64,000 nucleotides of DNA, taken from positions 1,178,001 through 1,242,000 of the forward strand of contig NZ_BAABCJ010000001.1 in NCBI RefSeq assembly GCF_039538765.1, given 5' to 3'. Below are positions 37,797 to 48,734 of the stretch, piece after piece. The position numbers were made by a program, and so were the translations under genes. Source of the stretch: Zhihengliuella alba (GTDB lineage: Bacteria; Actinomycetota; Actinomycetes; Actinomycetales; Micrococcaceae). Position 1 is the stretch's first letter, and each line of letters starts with the position of its first letter. The notes under the pieces are model-generated. The model was not told where the DNA came from. It worked only from the letters and a program-made list of their open reading frames with translations, and searched no databases.

Positions 37797-38309
37797 ATGT
37801 CTGCGATCATCTCCGTCTCGGCCGTAGCGCTCCTGGACGACCAGGGCCGCGTCCTGCTGGTCCGCAAGCGGGGAACCTCTCTCTTCATGCAGCCCGGCGG
37901 CAAACCGGAGCCCGGCGAGTCCCCTGCCGAGGCGGCCGCCCGCGAGGTCCACGAGGAGCTGGGCCTGCTCCTGGAGGCCGACGCCCTCGTCCCCCGCGGC
38001 CTCTGGACGGGGGCCGCGGCCAACGAGCCCGGGACCGGGCTCCGTGCGCACCTGTTCGAGGCGCGGCTGGCGGACGCCGCCGCGGCCGGGAGCGCCGCCG
38101 GGACGGTCACGCCCCGGGACGTCGTGGCACAGGCCGAGATCGCCGAGCTCGTCTGGCTCCGCCCGGAGGAGGCACTGGAGCGCGCCGATCTGGCCCCGCT
38201 GCTGCGCGAGGAGGTCCTGCCGCGACTGCTGCGGGCGCGGCACGGCACGGGGGTCGGCGCCGCAGGGGCTCCGGCGGCGGGGCCGGCTCAGGAGAACTGG
38301 GTCCGGTAG
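37797..38309 (+). CDS. NUDIX hydrolase
   Basis: 170 residues with an intact NUDIX box from G35 to L57 (GKPEPGES...REVHEELGL), the magnesium-binding motif that cleaves nucleoside diphosphates linked to another moiety. N-terminal sequence SVSAVALLDDQGRVLLVRKRG is common in MutT-like NUDIX proteins with oxidised-nucleotide or unknown substrates. An AAGGAG site lies 5 nt before the ATG. The gene ends inside the convergent ABC exporter gene (22-nt overlap). Its promoter region holds two palindromes shared with the ROK regulator, so specific regulation is likely. Confidence 0.9.
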   Translation: MSAIISVSAVALLDDQGRVLLVRKRGTSLFMQPGGKPEPGESPAEAAAREVHEELGLLLEADALVPRGLWTGAAANEPGTGLRAHLFEARLADAAAAGSAAGTVTPRDVVAQAEIAELVWLRPEEALERADLAPLLREEVLPRLLRARHGTGVGAAGAPAAGPAQENWVR

Positions 38310-40138
38310 AGCTCGGCGTACCGACCGTCCCGGGCGAGCAGCTCGGGGTGCGTGCCGCGCTCCACGATGGCCCCGTCCTCGAGCACCAGGATCTGGTCGG
38401 CGGAGCGGACGGTGGAGAGCCGGTGGGCGATGACGACCGCGGTGCGCCCCTCGAGCGCCTCCGACAGCGCCGCCTGGACCGCCGCCTCGTTCGTGGAGTC
38501 CAGTGCGGCCGTGGCCTCGTCGAGCACCACCACGCGGGGCGCCGCCAGCAGCAGCCGGGCGATCGTCATCCGCTGGCGCTCCCCGCCGGAGAGGCGGTAG
38601 CCCCGCTCGCCGACGACGGTGGCCAGGCCATCGGGCAGGCCGGCGATCACCGGCTGCAGCCGGGCCCGCCGCAGGGCCTCCCACAACTGCTCGTCCGTCG
38701 CCTCGGGCGCGGCCAGCCGCAGGTTCGCGGCGATCGTGTCGTGGAAGAGATGCCCGTCTTGGGTCACCATGCCCACGGTCGCCCGCAGCGACGCGAACGT
38801 GACGTCGCGGAGGTCGGTGCCGCCGATGCGCACCGCCCCGGAGTCGACGTCGTACAGGCGCGTCAGCAGCTGCGCGCACGTCGACTTGCCGGCCCCGGAG
38901 GAGCCGACGAGGGCGAACGTCTGCCCGGCCGGGACGTGGAAGTCGATCCCGTGCAGGACCTCCTCGCCGCCGCGCCGGTCCAGCACCGCCACGTCCTCGA
39001 GCGAGGCCAGCGAGACCTGCTCGGCGCTCGGGTAGGCGAAGCGCACGTCGTCGAACCGCACGTCGACCGGGCCGCCGGGCAGCTCGCCGGCGTCCTCCTT
39101 CTCCGCGATCATGGGCTGCAGGTCGAGGATCTCGAAGACCCGGTCGAAGCTCACCAGGGCGCTCATGATCTCGACGCGGGCGTTGGCCAGACCGGTGAGC
39201 GGGACGTACAGGCGCGTGAGCAGCAGCGCCAGAGTGACGACGTCGCCGGCGGCCAGCTCGCCGCGCAGCGCATACATGCCGCCGAGGCCGTAGACCAGTG
39301 CCAGCGCCAGGGCCGCCACCAGCGTCAGCGCCGCGACGAAGTAGTGCTGGCGCATGGACGCCTTCACGCCGATGTCCCGCACGCGGGCGGCGCGGGCGGC
39401 GAACTCCGCCGACTCCGCGTCCGGGCGGCCGAACAGCTTCACGAGGGTGGCGCCGGGGGCGCTGAAGCGCTCGGTCATCTGGGTGCCCATGTCCGCGTTG
39501 TGGTTGGCCGCCTCCCGCCGGAGCTCGGCGATGCTCCGGCCCATGCGCCGCGCCGGGAGCAGGAAGACCGGGAGCATGACGATGGCCAGCAGCGTCACCT
39601 GCCAGGACGTCGAGAACATGACGCCGGCCGTCAGGACCAGTGCGACGACGTTGCTCACCACGGACGAGAGGGTCCCGGCGAAGGCGGCCTGGGCGCCGAT
39701 GACGTCGTTGTTCAGACGGGAGACGAGGGCGCCGGTGCGCGTGCGCGTGAAGAACGCGACGGGCATGCGCTGGACGTGGTCGAACACGGCCGTGCGCAGG
39801 TCGTAGATGACCTGTTCCCCGAGCGAGGAGGACAGCCAGCGCGAGAGCACCGAGACGCCGGCCTCCGCGAGGGCCACCAGGGCGATCAGACCGGCCAGGG
39901 CGGCGATCGTGGCGAGCGGGCCGCCCGCCACGATCGCGTCGACGACCCGCCCGGCCAGGACCGGCGTCGCGACGGCGAGCACGGCCACGACGACGGAGAC
40001 GACGATGAAGAGCACGAGCCGCGTCCCGTACTGCTTCGCGAATCCGAGGACGCGGCGCGGCGTCCCGGGGTCGATCGGGGACGACTTGTCGTTGGACAAT
40101 CGGTAGAGGGTGCCGTACGCGGCGTGTTCCATGCTCAC
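38288..40138 (-). CDS. ABC exporter, fused permease and ATPase
   Basis: 616 residues: a six-helix transmembrane domain (LVLFIVVSVVVAVLAVATPVLAGRVV begins TM1) and a nucleotide-binding domain with Walker A VGSSGAGKST, signature YRLSGGERQRM and Walker B VVLDEATAALDS. It is a half-transporter expected to homodimerise, related to lipid A/multidrug MsbA-type exporters. The substrate is unknown. GTG at 40138 is preferred because TAGTGT lies 7 nt before it. ATG at 40132 is the alternative. Confidence 0.9.
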   Translation of the reverse strand: MSMEHAAYGTLYRLSNDKSSPIDPGTPRRVLGFAKQYGTRLVLFIVVSVVVAVLAVATPVLAGRVVDAIVAGGPLATIAALAGLIALVALAEAGVSVLSRWLSSSLGEQVIYDLRTAVFDHVQRMPVAFFTRTRTGALVSRLNNDVIGAQAAFAGTLSSVVSNVVALVLTAGVMFSTSWQVTLLAIVMLPVFLLPARRMGRSIAELRREAANHNADMGTQMTERFSAPGATLVKLFGRPDAESAEFAARAARVRDIGVKASMRQHYFVAALTLVAALALALVYGLGGMYALRGELAAGDVVTLALLLTRLYVPLTGLANARVEIMSALVSFDRVFEILDLQPMIAEKEDAGELPGGPVDVRFDDVRFAYPSAEQVSLASLEDVAVLDRRGGEEVLHGIDFHVPAGQTFALVGSSGAGKSTCAQLLTRLYDVDSGAVRIGGTDLRDVTFASLRATVGMVTQDGHLFHDTIAANLRLAAPEATDEQLWEALRRARLQPVIAGLPDGLATVVGERGYRLSGGERQRMTIARLLLAAPRVVVLDEATAALDSTNEAAVQAALSEALEGRTAVVIAHRLSTVRSADQILVLEDGAIVERGTHPELLARDGRYAELYRTQFS

Positions 40139-40145
40139 GCACGGC

Positions 40146-40151
40146 ACACTA
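40146..40151 (-). promoter_or_regulatory. -10 box for leaderless ABC exporter gene
   Basis: TAGTGT on the minus strand, 7 nt before the GTG at 40138. Confidence 0.45.
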
Positions 40152-40201
40152 CCGCGACGGTCCCGCCCGATGGGCCCCGGCGTCCCCCGCCGGCGGCCGG
40201 G

Positions 40202-42556
<2,355 letters not shown>

Positions 42557-42572
42557 TGCTCCTCCTCGGAGT

Positions 42573-43412
42573 TCAGCTGGAGACCGGGACGACCCGGTCC
42601 GGATGTGTGTAGAGATTTACGCTACTCCCCCTGCTGAAAGCCGCAAGAGTCACTCCCTCGCGGTCCGCCAGCTCGACGGCGAGGGAGGACGGCGCGCTGA
42701 CCGCCGAGAGGACGGCGATGCCGGCCATGCGGGCCTTCTGGACCAGCTCGAACGAGGCCCGGCCGGAGACCTGGAGCACCACGTCGTGCAGTGGCAGCCG
42801 CCCCTCCCGCAGCGCCCAGCCGATGACTTTGTCGACCGCATTGTGACGCCCGACGTCTTCGCGGATGCACAGCAGCTCGCCCTCCATGGTGAAGAGACCG
42901 GCCGCGTGGACGCCCCCGGTCCGGGAGAACAGCTCCTGCTGCTCGCGCAGCGCATCCGGCAGCGACAGCAGCGTGGCGATGTCGATCCGGGCGCCCGGCA
43001 TCGGGGATCCGGGCAGCCGCGCGGCCTTCGCCACCGCGTCGATCGACGCGGTGCCGCAGATGCCGCACGAGCTGGTGGTGTAGACGTGGCGCTCCAGCCC
43101 GGCGTCAGGCGGCACGGCCGTGGCGGAGAGCTGCGCCTCCACGACGTTGAACGTCTGCCGGCCGTCCTCGTCCTCGCCCGCGCAGAAGCGCATGCTCACC
43201 AGGTCCTCCTCCGCGCGGAGGACGCCCTCGCCCGTCAGGAAACCCGCCACCAGGTCGAAGTCGTCCCCGGGCGTACGCATGGTGACGCTGAAGGCCTTGT
43301 GGCCGAGCCGGATCTCGAGCGGCTCCTCGGCGGCGAGGGTCTCCTCCCGCCGGCGGCCGGGCGCGTCGAGGAAGAGCCTGGTGACCCGGCGTCGTGCGAT
43401 CTTGCGTGGCAT
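42573..43412 (-). CDS. fdhD: Formate dehydrogenase sulfurtransferase FdhD
   Basis: 279 residues with the FdhD motif TTSSCGICGTASID (the CGIC cysteines accept sulfur from a cysteine desulfurase and pass it to the Mo cofactor), plus GGVHAAGLF, REDVGRHNAVDKVIGWAL and SGRASFELVQKA. An AGGAGG site precedes the ATG at 43412. It lies 16 nt before the start of the FdhF/YdeP gene, consistent with activating that enzyme. Confidence 0.95.
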   Translation of the reverse strand: MPRKIARRRVTRLFLDAPGRRREETLAAEEPLEIRLGHKAFSVTMRTPGDDFDLVAGFLTGEGVLRAEEDLVSMRFCAGEDEDGRQTFNVVEAQLSATAVPPDAGLERHVYTTSSCGICGTASIDAVAKAARLPGSPMPGARIDIATLLSLPDALREQQELFSRTGGVHAAGLFTMEGELLCIREDVGRHNAVDKVIGWALREGRLPLHDVVLQVSGRASFELVQKARMAGIAVLSAVSAPSSLAVELADREGVTLAAFSRGSSVNLYTHPDRVVPVSS

Positions 43413-43420
43413 GCGTCCTC

Positions 43421-44602
43421 CTAGCGTGTGCTCCACGGCAGTGGGAGGAACTCTACGGGTTCCCCCGCCTCGATGCCCTCCGGCGGGACGACCATCAGGA
43501 CGTCGGCGCCGGCCAGGCCGCGCATCATGCCCGGACCCGCCCGGTCGCAGGCGACAAGTCCACCAGTCGCGTCGTCTGCCACGACGGACGGGACGAGCCG
43601 GTGCCGTCCGGGCAGCGGGGCGTGCGGCTCCCCCGCGGGTGCCCGGCGCGGGCGGGGCTCGGCGCGCCCGGTGGCCCCCGCCAGGGCGGGAGCGGCCAGA
43701 GTGAGCAGCGCGGCGACGGCCGCGAGCGGGTTCCCCGGCAGCGCGACGAGCAGCGCGCCGTCGGCCCGTCGGGCGAGCAGGGCCGGATGGCCCGGACGCA
43801 TGTCGATCTGGTCGACGAGCAACTCCGCGCCCAGATCCTCGATGGCGGCCCGGACGTGGTCCGCCCGGGAGCGGCCGGTGCCGCCGGTGAGGATCACGAG
43901 GTCCGCCGCGGCGGCGATCTCCTCGTCGGTGCGGCGACGGTCGTCGCCGATGCGGACGACGGCGGCCACCTCGCCGCCGAGGCCCGCGACGGCGGCGGGC
44001 AGCAGCGGCCGGAAGGCGTCGCGGACGTAGCCGGGCTCCGGCACGCCGGTCTCGACCACCTCGTCCCCGGTCAGGACCAGCCGGACGCGGGGCGCGGACG
44101 CGACGCGGACGGCGTCGACCCCGGCGACGGCCACGGCGGCCGCGTGGGCCGGCGTGAGACGGGTCCCCGCCCGGACGAGCAGGTCGCCGCGGGAGGCCTC
44201 CCGCCCGGCCGGACGGATGTCGGCGCCGTCCCGCAGCGGCTCCGTCGCACGGAGCAGGCCCGCCGAGGCGTCGCCGCGCTCGGAGCGCAGGACCGCCGTC
44301 GTACCCGCCGGCAGGGGCGCGCCTGTGAGCACGGCGGCCGCTGTGCGGGACTCCAGCGGTGCCGGGCGGCGCGGATCCCCGGCGGGGACGAGCCGCCACG
44401 GCGACGGGCCGGAGACCGCCCACCCGTCCATGGCGGAGGAGGCGAAGTGCGGCAGGTCCATCGGGGCGAGCACGTCCTCGGCGCAGACCCGCCCGGAGCA
44501 CTCGGGCACGGGGATCCGGCGACTGCCGTCGAGGCGTGGGGCCAGCGCGGCTCCTGCCCGGTACGCGGCGGCGCGGGCCGCCGGCCAGGGGCTACCGGCC
44601 AC
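43421..44602 (-). CDS. moeA: Molybdopterin molybdotransferase MoeA
   Basis: 393 residues. It inserts molybdate into adenylated molybdopterin. Recognisable segments are MDLPHFASSAMDGWAV, TGAPLPAGTTAVLRSE, GREASRGDLLVRAGTRLTPAH, VLTGDEVVETG and LTGGTGRSRADHVRAA, followed by the beta-rich C-terminal domain (LPGNPLAAVAAL). GTG at 44602 overlaps the DUF6457 gene by 11 nt, and fdhD follows after 8 nt. Confidence 0.94.
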   Translation of the reverse strand: MAGSPWPAARAAAYRAGAALAPRLDGSRRIPVPECSGRVCAEDVLAPMDLPHFASSAMDGWAVSGPSPWRLVPAGDPRRPAPLESRTAAAVLTGAPLPAGTTAVLRSERGDASAGLLRATEPLRDGADIRPAGREASRGDLLVRAGTRLTPAHAAAVAVAGVDAVRVASAPRVRLVLTGDEVVETGVPEPGYVRDAFRPLLPAAVAGLGGEVAAVVRIGDDRRRTDEEIAAAADLVILTGGTGRSRADHVRAAIEDLGAELLVDQIDMRPGHPALLARRADGALLVALPGNPLAAVAALLTLAAPALAGATGRAEPRPRRAPAGEPHAPLPGRHRLVPSVVADDATGGLVACDRAGPGMMRGLAGADVLMVVPPEGIEAGEPVEFLPLPWSTR

Positions 44603-44900
44603 GCGGGCCGTCGGCGTCGTGGTCGGAGGCCGCGGCGTCCCGGATCCGGGCGAGCAGCTGACGCGCGACGAGGTCCGCGGCGGCGGCGGCCTTCGTCTCG
44701 CTCGCGGTCTGGTGCCCGGCGGCGAGACCGGCCGCGAAGCCTGCGATGTAGGTGGTCACGGGAGCGGCGGGCCGGGCGATCGTGTGGGCCGCCTCCCCCG
44801 CCAGCGACAGGATCTTGTCGATGTCCACGGGCGCGTCCGGGATGTCGTAGGCAGCCTGCAGCCGTTCGGCCCACTGCTCCAGTTCGGGGTGCTCACTCAT
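44592..44900 (-). CDS. DUF6457 protein of the molybdenum cofactor operon
   Basis: A 102-residue all-helical protein with the DUF6457 pattern: LEQWAERLQAAYDIPDAPVDIDKILSLAGEAAH, read in two parts, then RPAAPVTTYIAGFAAGLAAGH. The family has no assigned activity but sits repeatedly with actinobacterial molybdenum cofactor genes. Here the gene lies between mobA (33 nt) and moeA (overlapping). An AGGAGGAA site precedes the ATG at 44900. A chaperone or scaffold role in Mo-cofactor loading would be an inference. Confidence 0.85.
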   Translation of the reverse strand: MSEHPELEQWAERLQAAYDIPDAPVDIDKILSLAGEAAHTIARPAAPVTTYIAGFAAGLAAGHQTASETKAAAAADLVARQLLARIRDAAASDHDADGPRGR

Positions 44901-44933
44901 GCGTTCCTCCTGCGATCTCGGGAAGACGTTACC

Positions 44934-45770
44934 TCACGCCCGGTCGCCCTGGATCCCATGCGCCGCCGCGTCCTCCCATGTGTCGACATCGTCGAAGAGA
45001 TGCGGCTCCACGGTCCGCCACTCGCGGACGACGACGCCCTCGGCACGGGTGATCCGGCGCATCGGCGCATCGGCCAGCCGCACGGAAAGCGGGCCCGCTC
45101 CGGCGACGCCGGCCGCGGGCCGGGCAGCGGCCTCGAGGGCCCTGCGGAGGGAGTCGCTGCGCCACAGGGCGGCCAGCGGTTGCTGCCGGCCCGAGGCGTC
45201 GACCGGCACGAGCGCATCGGGACCCGGTCCCCCGGGCTCGGCCTCCCCGGGGTCGCCCTCCGCCCGGACGCCCTCCTCGGTGGCGGGCTTCTCGGCGCCG
45301 GCGTTCCGCGGACCGTCGGTCCCCAGCTCGGACGCGCGCGCGGCCAGCGCGGCGACGATCCCCCGGGGGCGGACGTAGTCGACGGCGAGCAGCAGGGTCA
45401 GCCCGGAGGCCGGGCCCGGTTCCCCCGCGGATCCGTGACCGGCGACGTCCCTCGCTGCGTCGAGGCCCGCGGCGACGGCGGCCAGCGGGCCGGCGAAGGC
45501 CGGCTCCTCGCGGACCAGGGTCACGGTGCTCCCGTGGGGCGACTCAGCCAGGGCCGGCCGCAGGGCGTCCGGGCCCACGACGACGACGCGGGCCCGCGGC
45601 AGGGATTCGACGACTGCGGCCAGGGCCGCGGACAGGAGCGACGCGCCGTCGCGCCTGAGCAGCGCCTTCCAGACGCCGCCGAGGCGACTCCCGCGGCCCC
45701 CGGCGAGCAGCACCACGGACTCGACTCGGGCGGCCGCTACGCCGCGGTGCTCTGCAGGAATGGGTCCCAT
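44934..45770 (-). CDS. mobA: Molybdenum cofactor guanylyltransferase-like protein (MobA)
   Basis: 278 residues with the NTP-transferase fold: LLAGGRGSRLGG (residues 21-32), REEPAFAGPLAAVAAGL, LLLAVDYVRPR, and the C-terminal family segments QQPLAALWRSDSLRRAL and DDVDTWEDAA. MobA adds GMP to the Mo cofactor, as bis-MGD enzymes require. Oddities: the conserved Asp of the G-x-D-K nucleotide motif is Trp (GVWK, W34), and a disordered insert (RNAGAEKPATEEGVRAEG) splits the C-terminal half. ATG at 45770 has CGGAGGC before it and overlaps the HNH gene by 34 nt. Confidence 0.85.
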   Translation of the reverse strand: MGPIPAEHRGVAAARVESVVLLAGGRGSRLGGVWKALLRRDGASLLSAALAAVVESLPRARVVVVGPDALRPALAESPHGSTVTLVREEPAFAGPLAAVAAGLDAARDVAGHGSAGEPGPASGLTLLLAVDYVRPRGIVAALAARASELGTDGPRNAGAEKPATEEGVRAEGDPGEAEPGGPGPDALVPVDASGRQQPLAALWRSDSLRRALEAAARPAAGVAGAGPLSVRLADAPMRRITRAEGVVVREWRTVEPHLFDDVDTWEDAAAHGIQGDRA

Positions 45771-46234
45771 GCCTCCGCCGGTCGATCGAGGTCGCGGATG
45801 TAGCACGCCGGCCCGTGCGGGACCGACGGCTGGGTCTTGAGCTTCCAGCCCAGCTGATTCAGCGTGCGGTTTCCCTTGCGACCGTTGCAGGAGAGGCAGC
45901 ACGCCACCAGATTCTCCCAGGAGTCCGCCCCGCCGAGCGAGCGCGGGTGGACGTGGTCCACGGTGGAGGCGCTGCGGCCGCAGTAGGCGCAGCGGAATCC
46001 GTCGCGGCGCAGCACCCCGCGGCGGGTCACACTCGCCGGGCCCCGATGGGGGATGTGGATGTAACGGTGCAGCAGGATGACGGACGGGCGGCCGACCACG
46101 TCGCTGGGACCCACCACGGGATCCGGGTCCTCGGCGAGGACGCTCGCCTTGCCCGTGAGCACCAGGAGCAGCGCGCGGCGGAACGTCACGACCGCGAGCG
46201 GCTCGTATCCTGCATTCAGTACTAGCGTGCGCAT
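45737..46234 (-). CDS. HNH endonuclease domain protein
   Basis: 165 residues. The HNH core is CAYCGRSASTVDHVHPRSLGG followed by SWENLVACCLSCNGRKGN, with paired cysteines binding structural zinc and the His/Asn/His catalytic set. The N-terminal half (LNAGYEPLAVVTFRRALLLVLTGKASVL) is found in a widespread actinobacterial stand-alone HNH family. The function is not established, and neither restriction-modification nor intein context is present. AAGGA lies before the ATG at 46234. It is the first gene before the molybdenum block and overlaps mobA. Confidence 0.88.
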   Translation of the reverse strand: MRTLVLNAGYEPLAVVTFRRALLLVLTGKASVLAEDPDPVVGPSDVVGRPSVILLHRYIHIPHRGPASVTRRGVLRRDGFRCAYCGRSASTVDHVHPRSLGGADSWENLVACCLSCNGRKGNRTLNQLGWKLKTQPSVPHGPACYIRDLDRPAEAWDPFLQSTAA

Positions 46235-46504
46235 ACGCGTTCCTTACGTCATAGCGCCCAGCGGGTCGCGCCGGAGCGCTCCCTGCGGCGTGTCACGTGG
46301 TTCTTCGCGTCTTCAGGGTAACCGGATTCGCGCCGTGCGGGCGTGGCCCACGCCACAGGACGGCGTGGCGTCGCCGGACCGTTCCGCGCCGTTAACCCGG
46401 ACGCTCCCCGCCGGTCAGGTGGAGGCCCCGGAACCGTGCCGGATTCCGCAGCGGCGCGGGGCACCGCTGGCACGACGAGGCCGGAGCAGGGCCTGCACAG
46501 ACAG

Positions 46505-46535
46505 AAGGAGCCCATCCGCGCGATGCGGATGGGCT
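46505..46535 (-). terminator. Terminator of the NlpC/P60 gene
   Basis: A 13-bp perfect stem (GGAGCCCATCCGC with GCGGATGGGCTCC) and 5-nt loop start 24 nt after the NlpC stop codon, with a short TTCT tail on the minus strand. The remaining 270 nt up to the HNH start hold no gene I can support. Confidence 0.8.
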
Positions 46536-46558
46536 CCCCCTCAGACAGCTGCGGGCTC

Positions 46559-47407
46559 TTAGCGGGCCAGCGTGTAGTAGCCCATGAGCGGGCCGTAGGG
46601 GCTGTCGGCCGGACGGACGACCGTGCCGACGGACGGATTCTGCGCACCGACGATCTTGCCGCCGCCGATGTAGATGCCGACGTGGCCTCCACCGTTCTGG
46701 AACACCAGGTCGCCCGGCTTCGGGTTGCTGGTGCGGACGAACTGGCCGGAGCTCAGCAGTGCGGAGGTGCCGCGGGCGACGTCGATGCCGTGCTGCGCGT
46801 AGACCCACTTGACGAAGCCGGAGCAGTCCCAGCCCGAGGGGCTGCTGCCGCCCCAGACGTAGGGGGCACCGATGTACTGCGATGCCGTGGCGGCGATGCC
46901 GGAGAGGCCTGCGCTCGGGGCGGACTCGGCCTTGGGCTCTGCCTTCTCCTCGGCTGCGGGCTCGGCCGCGGCCTGCTGCTGCGAGCCGACGTTCTGGCGC
47001 GTGGTCGCGGCGTAGCGGGCCTCGTCGTCCTCGGACGCGCTGGACGTCTCCTCGACGGTCTCGGCGGTGGCGACGACGACCGGCTCGGGCTCGGGGGCCG
47101 GAGCGGACTCGACGAAGGCGCGCTCGACCTCGTAGTCCTCCACGGCCTTGGCGGAGACGGTCACTGCGGAGACCGCGGTGCGCTCGACCGGAAGGGCCTC
47201 GACCGGGGCGCTGGCGGCCTCACGGCTGGTCTGGTTCGCCTGGGCCGGCACGCCGACGGTCAGGACGAGGCCGGAGGCGGCTGCGATGACGGCGGCCTGG
47301 CGGCCGACGGAACCGGCGTTGGATGCGACGGCCTTGGACAGGCCCTCGAGCGGGTTGCTGCGAACGGGAGCCGCGCGGTGGCGACCCAGAGCTTGACGCT
47401 TGGACAA
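46559..47407 (-). CDS. Secreted NlpC/P60 peptidoglycan endopeptidase
   Basis: 282 residues from a TTG start (MSKRQALGRHRAAPVRSNPL) chosen because GGGAGAGG lies 7 nt before it. Residues 33-58 form a signal/membrane segment. A charged Glu/Ala/Pro-rich linker runs to about 165, then the NlpC/P60 domain: catalytic C195 in WDCSGFVKW, H242 in GGHVGIYIG, and PGDLVF. It cleaves stem peptides in the wall. A c-di-AMP riboswitch fills the leader, so expression should fall when c-di-AMP rises. The M23 peptidase gene lies upstream on the same strand. Confidence 0.92.
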   Translation of the reverse strand: MSKRQALGRHRAAPVRSNPLEGLSKAVASNAGSVGRQAAVIAAASGLVLTVGVPAQANQTSREAASAPVEALPVERTAVSAVTVSAKAVEDYEVERAFVESAPAPEPEPVVVATAETVEETSSASEDDEARYAATTRQNVGSQQQAAAEPAAEEKAEPKAESAPSAGLSGIAATASQYIGAPYVWGGSSPSGWDCSGFVKWVYAQHGIDVARGTSALLSSGQFVRTSNPKPGDLVFQNGGGHVGIYIGGGKIVGAQNPSVGTVVRPADSPYGPLMGYYTLAR

Positions 47408-47414
47408 AGTTGTA

Positions 47415-47655
47415 CCTCTCCCTATGCCTACGAGGTGAGCTGTCGGGTTCGAGTGGGAGTCACTCGGTGCTGATCGAAGAACTCGACCGGCACTTAACCC
47501 CAAGGGCCTCTCGGCCCCGGGAGCCGTTTCCGGCTCCTGATTGGTTCCCCCGCCACTGCCATGCGGTTAGATACGAACGGACCTCGGTCGGTGGCAGTGC
47601 TTGGCACTCCGTCCGAGGGTGTTGAGCCCGCGGGAGGCTCAGCACTTGATCAAAG
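47415..47655 (-). ncRNA. c-di-AMP riboswitch (ydaO-yuaA class)
   Basis: On the minus strand the leader shows the conserved blocks of this class in order: GATCAAGTGCTGAGCC, GCGGGGGAACCAATCAGG, a GGAGCC/GGCTCC hairpin, TTGGGGTTAAGTGCC, and the diagnostic 3' end GAACCCGACAGC followed by TCACCTCGTAGGCAT. The B. subtilis counterpart ends CCGTCAGC then TAACCTCGTAAGCGT. The 3' end stops about 6 nt before the GGGAGAGG ribosome site of the NlpC gene. The class is known to switch off wall hydrolase genes when c-di-AMP binds. Confidence 0.94.
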
Positions 47656-47676
47656 TTATCGGAATCCGGACCGAAT

Positions 47677-47692
47677 GTCACGTTAAGGTCAC
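47677..47692. promoter_or_regulatory. 11-bp-phased direct repeat GTCAC-N6-GTCAC
   Basis: Two GTCAC units start at 47677 and 47688 just upstream of the probable -10 (GATAAC) of the riboswitch transcript. One-turn spacing suits an OmpR-family activator dimer. Confidence 0.45.
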
Positions 47693-47729
47693 GGGAGTGT
47701 CTAGATCCGGTCTCGAAACGTGACGGAGG

Positions 47730-48734
47730 CTACAGCCAGCCGGCCGGATCGACGGCGTTGCCGTCGACGAGCACCTCGAAGTGGAGGTGGCAGCCAGTCG
47801 AGTTGCCGGTGGTGCCGCTGAGCGAGACGACGTCTCCGCGGTCGACCTTCTGGCCCACGCTGACCTTCAGCGAGGAGTTGTGGTTGTACGTCGTCTCCAG
47901 GCCGTTGCCGTGGTCGATCCGCACGCGGTTGCCGGAGTGCCCGGCGTATTCCGCCTGCACGACCGTCCCGGACGCCGCCGCCTTCACGGGCGTACCGCAG
48001 GAGGAGCCGTAGTCCTGGCCGATGTGGTTGACCGTGCCGCCGCCGCCCCACGGGTCGGCGCGGTACCCGAACCGGGACGTGATGCGGACCTGGTCGAGGG
48101 GCTGGGAGAGCACTCCACTGGTCTCGACCCGCTTCACGTCGCCACCGGAGGCGGCCATGATCTGGTCGAGGCGGTCGTCCTTGGTGAAGGACGCGTGGAT
48201 GGAGGCCAGCTCCAGCTCGTACGGCGCATCCTCGGCGACGACGACGTCCTCGACCTCGGCGGTCCCGGCGGGATTCCCGGCGACCTCGAGCCCGGCGCCC
48301 TCCGCCTCGCTCGAGATCTGGGGCCACGCGGCGGTGAGCGCCAGTCCGGAGACGGCGGCCGCGGCGGCGAGCTTGTGGCTCAGGGCCACGCCCTTGCGCA
48401 CCGGCGCGGCGGCGATGGGGCGGTCCACCCGGTGGGCGGCCAGGTCGACGACGGCCGGGGCGGCAGCGCTCTCGCGGGCGGCCAGGAGCGCGTCGAGCTC
48501 GCCGGTGGTCGCGGCGCTGTAGCGCAGGTCACGGGCGTAGCGTCGGCCGATGTAGTCGCCGTCGGCCGCGACCGTGCCGAAGGCCTCCTCCTGGAGGAGG
48601 CGGCGTCGCTCGGATCCGCGGGGACGACGCAGCGGCTGCTCGGTTGCGGCGGCCGTCACGGGATGCACGGGGGCGTTCACCGCTTCAACGGAGGCGGTCA
48701 CCGGGCCGCGGGTCGTCTGCGTAGTCAAAGTCAA
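47730..48734 (-). CDS. M23 (LytM-like) peptidoglycan peptidase
   Basis: 334 residues. The C-terminal domain is a zinc LytM/M23 endopeptidase: VNHIGQDYGSSCGTPVKA (His and Asp ligands), YAGHSGNRVRIDHGNG and the HLHFEV motif. A single membrane segment (LAAAAAVSGLALTAAWP) near residue 130 follows a long basic cytoplasmic N-terminus, so this may be a type II membrane-anchored enzyme. The start is uncertain: TTG at 48734 follows AGAGG closely, and TTG at 48728 and GTG at 48752 are alternatives. It precedes the riboswitch-controlled NlpC gene. Confidence 0.88.
   Translation of the reverse strand: MTLTTQTTRGPVTASVEAVNAPVHPVTAAATEQPLRRPRGSERRRLLQEEAFGTVAADGDYIGRRYARDLRYSAATTGELDALLAARESAAAPAVVDLAAHRVDRPIAAAPVRKGVALSHKLAAAAAVSGLALTAAWPQISSEAEGAGLEVAGNPAGTAEVEDVVVAEDAPYELELASIHASFTKDDRLDQIMAASGGDVKRVETSGVLSQPLDQVRITSRFGYRADPWGGGGTVNHIGQDYGSSCGTPVKAAASGTVVQAEYAGHSGNRVRIDHGNGLETTYNHNSSLKVSVGQKVDRGDVVSLSGTTGNSTGCHLHFEVLVDGNAVDPAGWL

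Noticed and set aside
45737..46234. The HNH gene as part of a restriction-modification system or homing element
   Set aside because: No methyltransferase, intron or intein features are present, and it belongs to a widespread stand-alone family.
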